This document shows, piece by piece, positions 57,537-64,000 of a DNA stretch of 64,000 nt. The notes under the pieces were generated by a model. It did no database searches and was not told the DNA's origin. It saw only the letters and a list, made by a program, of their open reading frames with translations. A program made the translations under genes and the position numbers. Where the stretch lies: assembly GCA_002794775.1 (NCBI GenBank), contig NBAY01000020.1, positions 434,001 to 498,000 on the forward strand, in the 5' to 3' direction. Each line of letters opens with the position of its first letter. Position 1 is the first letter of the stretch. This DNA comes from Porodaedalea pini. Its lineage: Eukaryota > Basidiomycota > Agaricomycetes > Hymenochaetales > Hymenochaetaceae.

Positions 57537-57960
57537 CCTAGTTGAGTATACTCAGTATACCCAATTATCTGAGAGTGCCCAGTTGGGTGTGCCCAATTAT
57601 CTGGGGGCACCCAGTTAGGTGCTTCCAATTATCTGGGGGCACCCAGTTGGGTGTTCCCAATTATCTGGGGGGGCCCAGCTGGGTGTGCCCAATTATCTTT
57701 GGGGGCCCAGTTGGGTGCTCCCAATTATCTGGGGGGGCCTAGTTGGGTGTTCCCAATTATCTGGGGGGGCCTAGTTGGGTGTTCCCAATTATCTTGAGGG
57801 GCCCAGTTGGGTGTTCCCAATTATCTGGGGGGGCCCAGCTGGGTGTGCCCAATTATCTGAGGGGGCCCAGTTGGGTGTTCCCAATTATCTGGGGGGGCCC
57901 AGCTGGGTGTGCCCAATTATCTGAGGGGGCCCAGTTGGGTACATCCAAATGTCTGAGAGT
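57537..57960 (+). repeat. Minisatellite, 32-bp unit, about 13 copies
   Basis: The unit is approximately GGCCCAGTTGGGTGTTCCC followed by AATTATCTGGGGG, with period 32 bp and C/T and G/A variants. Copies alternate between CAGTTGGGTGTTCCC and CAGCTGGGTGTGCCC versions, which implies two-unit amplification. A chance open frame runs through it because the period is not a multiple of three but stop-free. There are no spacers, so it is not a CRISPR. Confidence 0.85.
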
Positions 57961-58310
57961 ACCTAGCTATATAAGGTCTTTTTTAATTTCTGCCTTAGAA
58001 TCATTTTTTAAAATGCAAAAAATCATTATGTCATGAAAATTAAATAAGTCTAGAATGGAAGCCTTAATAATTCTATGAATCAATTTCTCAATCATTTTGT
58101 TCTAGACTCTGCATCTTGGCAGCTTCGCTCTGAAGACAAATCAATACACTGCAATCATTGACCCAACACCAGAGTTGCCACGAGATCAAAGACAAGCAAG
58201 CATAAAACTTCATTTTGAAGAGATTACCACCCTGCTCCTCAATAGTGCTCTGTATCTTCTCAATTGCACGCTCAAGGCACTCAGTTGCTGTATACTGCAA
58301 ACTCAAAATA
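57961..58310. other. Spacer with weak coding-like segment
   Basis: A frame around 58085-58210 (SFALKTNQYTAIIDPTPELP, RDQRQASIKLHFEE) might be an unrelated exon fragment placed in front of the fatty acid synthase fragment. Unrecognised. Confidence 0.25.
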
Positions 58311-59684
58311 AGTATAGGGTTGATGAGGAATACATGTTGACATGTGTTGCTCAGATTGAACAGGATGCTGCTCATCAAGAAAAGGATGCAATGGCAGTGT
58401 ATGGCATGCTTTCCAGTTCAGAGCCTCATATTTCTCCTCTTCATCATGCTCTCGCTGTCTTTGGCCTTACACCAGACGACATTGACGTTCTTTCCATCCA
58501 TGGCACTAGCACCAAGGCCAACAAAAAGAATGAAACACAGATCTGGAATGATGTCTTCTCTACACTTGGTTGTATGCTTAGAAATGCAGTTCCAATTATA
58601 GCACAGAAGAGCTTATGTGGTCATTCAAAGGGTGGATCTGCTGCTTGGCAACTTGCCGGTCTGATTCAGACCATTGGTTCAGGCATCGTTCCCAGAAACC
58701 AAAATGCAGAGTAAGTCATTTTTGGTTCCTCTATAGTGCTGATCTCATTTCTTTCTTGTTTAGTAATGTTGATGCTGATTTCTGCAAGCATGAGTATCTT
58801 ATGTTGCCTTTGAAAACTATCCATACAGATGGCATCTGTTCTGGTATCATGGTATGTTGCTCCATTATCTTTCACATACTAGTCCCAATCTCAACATCTT
58901 ACAGTTGTCTTTCGGCTTCAGCCAAGTTGGTGGCACTGTACTCATCATCCATCCTCGCTTCCTTCTTGGTGCTGTCAAGCCTGCACAGTATGAGGGGTAC
59001 AAGCTCTGCAACCATGAGCACGCATTGGCATGCTACAAAGCCATGACCTCCATGATGACCATAAACTCACTGGTTAAGATCAAGGATGCACCTCCATATT
59101 CGAGCGAGCTGGAAGTTCCTGTTCTCCTCAACTCTGTGGCATGTGCAGCGCTTGACAATAAGACCAGCAGCTACTCACTCCTAAAAAAGTTTGCCACAAA
59201 GGTGACATTTAATGTTTTGAATGTCGAGGCTGCTGCCAAGGCCCTTGCAACTAGTAAAGGCTCTGCTGGTGTTGGTGTTGATCATGGTAAGTCTAATTCG
59301 TATCAATCATCTGAAACTCACAGCATACTAATTGGCATTTTGGAGCTTATTTCCACTGTCCCGTCATCTAACCCGACTTTCATCTCACATAACTTTACTG
59401 ATATGGAGATCGCTTACTGCCACTCACAGCCTTCACCTGTGGCATTGTTTGCTGCACGCTGGGCTAGAAAGGAAGCGGTCTTCAAGTTACTTGGAGTTGC
59501 TTCGAAGGGATCAGCAGCAGCGATGAAGGACATCGAGATCCTTCCTGATGCATCAGATGTGCCATCCGTGATGCTTCACGGCGATGTGCTTGCTGCTGTG
59601 GATAGTAAGGGAGTCATGCAGGTGCACATGAGTCTCAGCCACATAGCAGAGTGCCAACTGCAGGACGCTACATCTTGTGTGTGA
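58311..59684 (+). pseudogene. Fatty acid synthase alpha subunit C-terminal fragment (KS end and PPT domain)
   Basis: The fragment covers the end of the ketoacyl synthase and the phosphopantetheinyl transferase of a fungal type I FAS alpha chain. Recognisable blocks are CVAQIEQDAAHQEKDAMAVY, SPLHHALAVFGLTPDDIDVL, SIHGTSTKAN (KS His), IIAQKSLCGHSKGGSAAWQL (KS Lys/His), FGFSQVGGTVLIIHPR, then PPT GSAGVGVDH, NPTFISHNFTDMEIAYCHSQ and ARWARKEAVFKLLG. Introns at 58711 and 58852 keep good sites. A third intron, starting GTAAGT at 59287, now ends TTTTGG where AG is expected. The upstream KS Cys and all other FAS domains are missing. The end is replaced after MSLSHIAE by unrelated residues. It is therefore a truncated, non-functional copy, probably carried by mobile DNA. 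Confidence 0.8.
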
Positions 59685-59689
59685 ATGGC

Positions 59690-60570
59690 AAGGTGAGTGC
59701 GATGCAGTGCGTATGTGATGAAGTATGCAAGCATATTCGGTATCACTGGTGCTCCTCCTGATTCTGCCATTGCAGTAACAGGGGAACACAAGATGACTGT
59801 GGTCAAGGATGATGTGGAAGAGGTGGAGGACGACGAAGGAAGGATCTTGGTGCAGTTGAAGGTATGGCTGACAAAGCACACACAGAGCTTGCTGGTGTCT
59901 TTGTGCCTGTAGTAAGTGTCAACTGCTGGTGGGGGTGCTGCAGGGTGGTGCGAGTGGTGTGTGTGTGGGACTGCTGATGACTGTTCTTTTGTTGAATGTT
60001 TTCGGCGCAGTTGGAGGGGAAAAAAGTGATAGAGAAAAAGACACTGATTAACAGCTGCTCATCACTCAAAATCAGGAGATCGGGGGGAAAGAGGGGGGAT
60101 GCTTACAGAACTCGAGGTAGATGCTGTGGCAGTGGCAGACACAGAAGACAATTTTGCAGGTGGAGGCAGGGCGTACGTCATGCAGTGCACACGCCAGAAG
60201 GGTGAGTGGTTCGAGCTGGCACTCAATGGTGATATCGAATGTGGATGTAGATGTGGATGGGGGTGGGGATGGCGTGAGGCATGGACGGTGGCCATATTCG
60301 CTGCAGTGGGCTCTCTGGCTCTGGGCATTGACAAGCATCTGTGAGCATTGAAGGACAGGTGGAGTTGATGCATGAGAAGAGGTCGCTGTGAATGTTTTGA
60401 CTGGAACGAGATCCTTCTCGGACACAACAGTTGTGTTGCGTTTGCCAAACCGCTCAATGAGGAGGGCAGATGGGAAAATGGCTGATGTCGATGTTGAAGC
60501 ATGTGGATCATCAAGGGGGGCAGGAGGAAGAGGCGAGGAACACATGCTGCGTGAACAGGGTGAGGGAAGT
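59690..60570 (-). other. Unrecognised coding-like segment in left arm
   Basis: On the minus strand the frame at 60545-60072 (SALLIERFGKRNTTVVSEKD, LVPVKTFTATSSHAST) looks partly coding; elsewhere the sequence is repetitive Ser/Thr/Pro. On the plus strand GGRAYVMQCTRQKGEWFELA is also coding-like, so the strand is unclear. No family recognised. The same segment recurs inverted at about 62982-63862. Confidence 0.25.
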
Positions 60571-60616
60571 TAAACTACACTAGTGCGGCAGAGATGGAGG
60601 GAAGAGTGACCAGCAG

Positions 60617-60822
60617 AAAGGAGCACCCTGCTTCATTGGGAAGCCCTGCTTGTCATTTCTGCCAGAGACACGGAAGACATAGCCCTTGAACTCATCACTG
60701 AGCAAGTCACTGGGGACACCTAGGACATCTTCTTGCCATGGAAAATGTGGTAACGATGCTCATCATTGATGTTGATCGTCTTTTGCTGGCCCATCGCTAG
60801 GTCAGCAATGTTGACACTTCAT
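60617..60822 (-). pseudogene. Ribosomal protein eS6 5' fragment, broken (left arm)
   Basis: The minus strand encodes pieces of the eS6 N-terminus: [20 protein letters not shown] then YHIF-GKKMS, and in another frame [20 protein letters not shown] then MKQG. Small deletions shift the frame at the third codon and after KKMS. About 65 of the roughly 235 eS6 residues are represented. A functional eS6 must lie elsewhere. Confidence 0.75.
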
Positions 60823-61660
60823 GGCCGGTGGTGTCTTGAGGAGCTCGTTGTGTTCTGTCCCTTCAGGCAAGCAAAAAAAATGATGAAAAGTAATTATTAG
60901 TATATTCAAATAGTTTTTATGATTTTTTTTGCTTACCTTGAGTGTGTGGCTGGTGGGACAGCCGTGCTTGTCGTCGATGGTGAAGACGAAACGACATGAA
61001 CAATGATGATGCATTGGTTGTGTTGCCTGATTTGGCTGATTGCTGCATCTCAAACAAGCAATCAAACCATTCTGATTCTTTCGGAAATCTTGAAAGTCTC
61101 AGCTGTTGGCCTCAGACAAATTCTACGGACGTGTTTAAAAATACAAAAAAAAATGTAATAGTTTTATTATGTATGTATCTCTAGCATAGCTAAGAATTAC
61201 ACGCCCAACACATTTTTTATGGAGTCATAAATACAACAGTAATCTTGACATGCAACACCAGGCCTCCAGAAGCATACACAAAAGTACAATATACCCTGAA
61301 AGGCCTGACACCTATTCTATCATGAAGTAAGTGATACATTGTGTATGTATGCAAGGTTTCAAGCCAATCAGACATGAACTGACTTCATAATAGAGAAGGA
61401 GGTGGTTTCATGAGATCTTCTGAATCTGAGTGTTTTGTATATCCTGTTCCCACTTTCTACTTTGATGGCACATAAAATATTGAGCATATCCAGAATGGAT
61501 ATTTCTATATTTCTGTAAATTTACAAGTTTCCAGCCTCAGTGGTTGGAGCTGGGTGAATTGCAAAATATCGAAAATCATGGTTTTCAGAAGTTCAGAGAA
61601 AGCATATATTCATGTTGTTGCTTTATTCCAAACCTCAGGAAGCTCTATAAAATAGATATT

Positions 61661-61891
61661 TGCATTTAAGTATGCTCCAAGAAAGAAATCCAGTCCTTAG
61701 TTTGGTGGCTGAGGGAAAAGCTTGGAATGGGGAGTGAAATGAGAGGTGATACAGTTCATGTTTTGTGAAACTCAACACAAATCCAAGAAACACAGAGCAG
61801 TTTTGCAAGTATTTCCTCTCCCCCTTCAGAACTTTCCTCTAACTCTGAGATCCAGCACCTGATTGCATTCTTTGTAGTCATTAAAAGTATT
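61661..61891. other. 231-bp unique spacer of the giant inverted repeat
   Basis: Single-copy sequence between the arms, not self-complementary, without a reading frame of note. Confidence 0.75.
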
Positions 61892-62729
61892 AATATCTAT
61901 TTTATAGAGCTTCCTGAGGTTTGGAATAAAGCAACAACATGAATATATGCTTTCTCTGAACTTCTGAAAACCATGATTTTCGATATTTTGCAATTCACCC
62001 AGCTCCAACCACTGAGGCTGGAAACTTGTAAATTTACAGAAATATAGAAATATCCATTCTGGATATGCTCAATATTTTATGTGCCATCAAAGTAGAAAGT
62101 GGGAACAGGATATACAAAACACTCAGATTCAGAAGATCTCATGAAACCACCTCCTTCTCTATTATGAAGTCAGTTCATGTCTGATTGGCTTGAAACCTTG
62201 CATACATACACAATGTATCACTTACTTCATGATAGAATAGGTGTCAGGCCTTTCAGGGTATATTGTACTTTTGTGTATGCTTCTGGAGGCCTGGTGTTGC
62301 ATGTCAAGATTACTGTTGTATTTATGACTCCATAAAAAATGTGTTGGGCGTGTAATTCTTAGCTATGCTAGAGATACATACATAATAAAACTATTACATT
62401 TTTTTTTGTATTTTTAAACACGTCCGTAGAATTTGTCTGAGGCCAACAGCTGAGACTTTCAAGATTTCCGAAAGAATCAGAATGGTTTGATTGCTTGTTT
62501 GAGATGCAGCAATCAGCCAAATCAGGCAACACAACCAATGCATCATCATTGTTCATGTCGTTTCGTCTTCACCATCGACGACAAGCACGGCTGTCCCACC
62601 AGCCACACACTCAAGGTAAGCAAAAAAAATCATAAAAACTATTTGAATATACTAATAATTACTTTTCATCATTTTTTTTGCTTGCCTGAAGGGACAGAAC
62701 ACAACGAGCTCCTCAAGACACCACCGGCC

Positions 62730-62935
62730 ATGAAGTGTCAACATTGCTGACCTAGCGATGGGCCAGCAAAAGACGATCAACATCAATGATGAGCATCGTT
62801 ACCACATTTTCCATGGCAAGAAGATGTCCTAGGTGTCCCCAGTGACTTGCTCAGTGATGAGTTCAAGGGCTATGTCTTCCGTGTCTCTGGCAGAAATGAC
62901 AAGCAGGGCTTCCCAATGAAGCAGGGTGCTCCTTT
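62730..62935 (+). pseudogene. Ribosomal protein eS6 5' fragment, broken (right arm)
   Basis: Mirror copy of the left-arm fragment with the same frameshifts, reading plus strand from ATGAAG at 62730. The identical lesions show that the damage predates the inverted duplication, or that the duplication is an artefact. Confidence 0.75.
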
Positions 62936-62981
62936 CTGCTGGTCACTCTTCCCTCCATCTCTGCCGCACTAGTGTAGTTTA

Positions 62982-63862
62982 ACTTCCCTCACCCTGTTCA
63001 CGCAGCATGTGTTCCTCGCCTCTTCCTCCTGCCCCCCTTGATGATCCACATGCTTCAACATCGACATCAGCCATTTTCCCATCTGCCCTCCTCATTGAGC
63101 GGTTTGGCAAACGCAACACAACTGTTGTGTCCGAGAAGGATCTCGTTCCAGTCAAAACATTCACAGCGACCTCTTCTCATGCATCAACTCCACCTGTCCT
63201 TCAATGCTCACAGATGCTTGTCAATGCCCAGAGCCAGAGAGCCCACTGCAGCGAATATGGCCACCGTCCATGCCTCACGCCATCCCCACCCCCATCCACA
63301 TCTACATCCACATTCGATATCACCATTGAGTGCCAGCTCGAACCACTCACCCTTCTGGCGTGTGCACTGCATGACGTACGCCCTGCCTCCACCTGCAAAA
63401 TTGTCTTCTGTGTCTGCCACTGCCACAGCATCTACCTCGAGTTCTGTAAGCATCCCCCCTCTTTCCCCCCGATCTCCTGATTTTGAGTGATGAGCAGCTG
63501 TTAATCAGTGTCTTTTTCTCTATCACTTTTTTCCCCTCCAACTGCGCCGAAAACATTCAACAAAAGAACAGTCATCAGCAGTCCCACACACACACCACTC
63601 GCACCACCCTGCAGCACCCCCACCAGCAGTTGACACTTACTACAGGCACAAAGACACCAGCAAGCTCTGTGTGTGCTTTGTCAGCCATACCTTCAACTGC
63701 ACCAAGATCCTTCCTTCGTCGTCCTCCACCTCTTCCACATCATCCTTGACCACAGTCATCTTGTGTTCCCCTGTTACTGCAATGGCAGAATCAGGAGGAG
63801 CACCAGTGATACCGAATATGCTTGCATACTTCATCACATACGCACTGCATCGCACTCACCTT
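62982..63862 (+). other. Unrecognised coding-like segment in right arm
   Basis: Mirror of 59690-60570. The frame at 63007-63480 is the same 157-codon frame as on the left. Confidence 0.25.
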
Positions 63863-64000
63863 GCCATTCACACACAAGATGTAGCGTCCTGCAGTTGGCA
63901 CTCTGCTATGTGGCTGAGACTCATGTGCACCTGCATGACTCCCTTACTATCCACAGCAGCAAGCACATCGCCGTGAAGCATCACGGATGGCACATCTGAT

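Larger units (their letters stand above)
59552..61660. repeat. Left arm of a giant inverted repeat
   Basis: 2109 bp mirrored by 61892-64000 around centre 61776, with position x pairing to 123552 minus x. Every open frame in this arm appears unchanged on the opposite strand of the other arm, and spot checks at both ends and the middle show no mismatch. The arm begins inside the FAS alpha fragment. Confidence 0.93.
61892..64000. repeat. Right arm of a giant inverted repeat (continues past the window)
   Basis: Exact mirror of 59552-61660 up to the last base of the window, so the true arm length is at least 2109 bp. If the mirror continues, the whole FAS alpha fragment would reappear beyond 64000. 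Confidence 0.93.

Noticed and set aside
57537..57960. Regular 32-bp repeats resembling a CRISPR array
   Set aside because: The repeats are head-to-tail with no unique spacers, in a eukaryotic genome. It is a minisatellite.
57542..58036. Open frames of 66 and 97 codons through the minisatellite
   Set aside because: They are periodic translations of the tandem repeat with no start context or conservation.
59690..59912. Frame with KMTVVKDDVEEVEDDEGRIL as a continuation of the FAS fragment
   Set aside because: It does not match the FAS alpha end and is in a different frame; similarity stops at MSLSHIAE.

Overview
The window looks like nuclear DNA of a filamentous basidiomycete, most likely an Agaricomycete. 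The genes are split by many short GT-AG introns (mostly 45-70 nt). The protein set fits this group: an NLR-type C2/NACHT/WD40 receptor, a GPI-type GH16 glucanase, old yellow enzymes, a P450, an IS630-like DDE transposase and Ty3/Gypsy debris. No bacterial operon structure, CRISPR array or recognisable RNA gene is visible. Exon joins below were worked out by hand from splice sites and reading frame; family names rest on recognised motifs, not on a search.

Layout. 1-6.6 kb is conserved housekeeping sequence: mitochondrial ribosomal protein uS4m (NAM9, minus strand, cut by the window start), divergent from gamma-tubulin complex component GCP2 (SPC97), then an F-box gene. 6.7-13 kb holds a TA-flanked MITE, decayed tandem repeats, a large low-complexity membrane/coiled-coil gene and a pogo-like MITE. 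13.4-18.8 kb is a graveyard: a DUF952 pseudogene and a full-length NLR pseudogene whose NACHT exon is split just after the Walker A motif by a 753-bp MITE. 19-23.8 kb has only weak hypothetical genes. 23.9-43 kb is a gene-bearing accessory region with two intact proteins resembling the helical N-terminal domain of fungal NLR/MLKL-like proteins, a third remnant of that family, a 75-aa gene, the GH16 enzyme, two old yellow enzyme paralogs on either side of a P450, and a second copy of the NLR-splitting MITE. Two divergent pairs (helical-domain gene and old yellow enzyme) suggest one duplicated unit.

From about 43.4 kb the character changes to AT-rich, transposon-dominated DNA. It contains a decayed Gypsy element with its 5' LTR, two solo LTRs of another family in opposite orientation (each with a perfect 4-bp target duplication), an IS630-like transposase remnant, a fold-back with about 408-bp arms, and a 32-bp minisatellite. 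There is also a decayed C-terminal fragment of fatty acid synthase alpha. Last comes an apparently perfect inverted repeat with arms of at least 2.1 kb that runs off the window end, and each arm carries a broken ribosomal protein eS6 fragment.

The strongest leads are the duplicated helical-domain/OYE unit, the datable MITE disruption of the NLR, two 7-nt microexons (GCP2 and GH16), and the giant palindrome, which may be biological or an assembly artefact.
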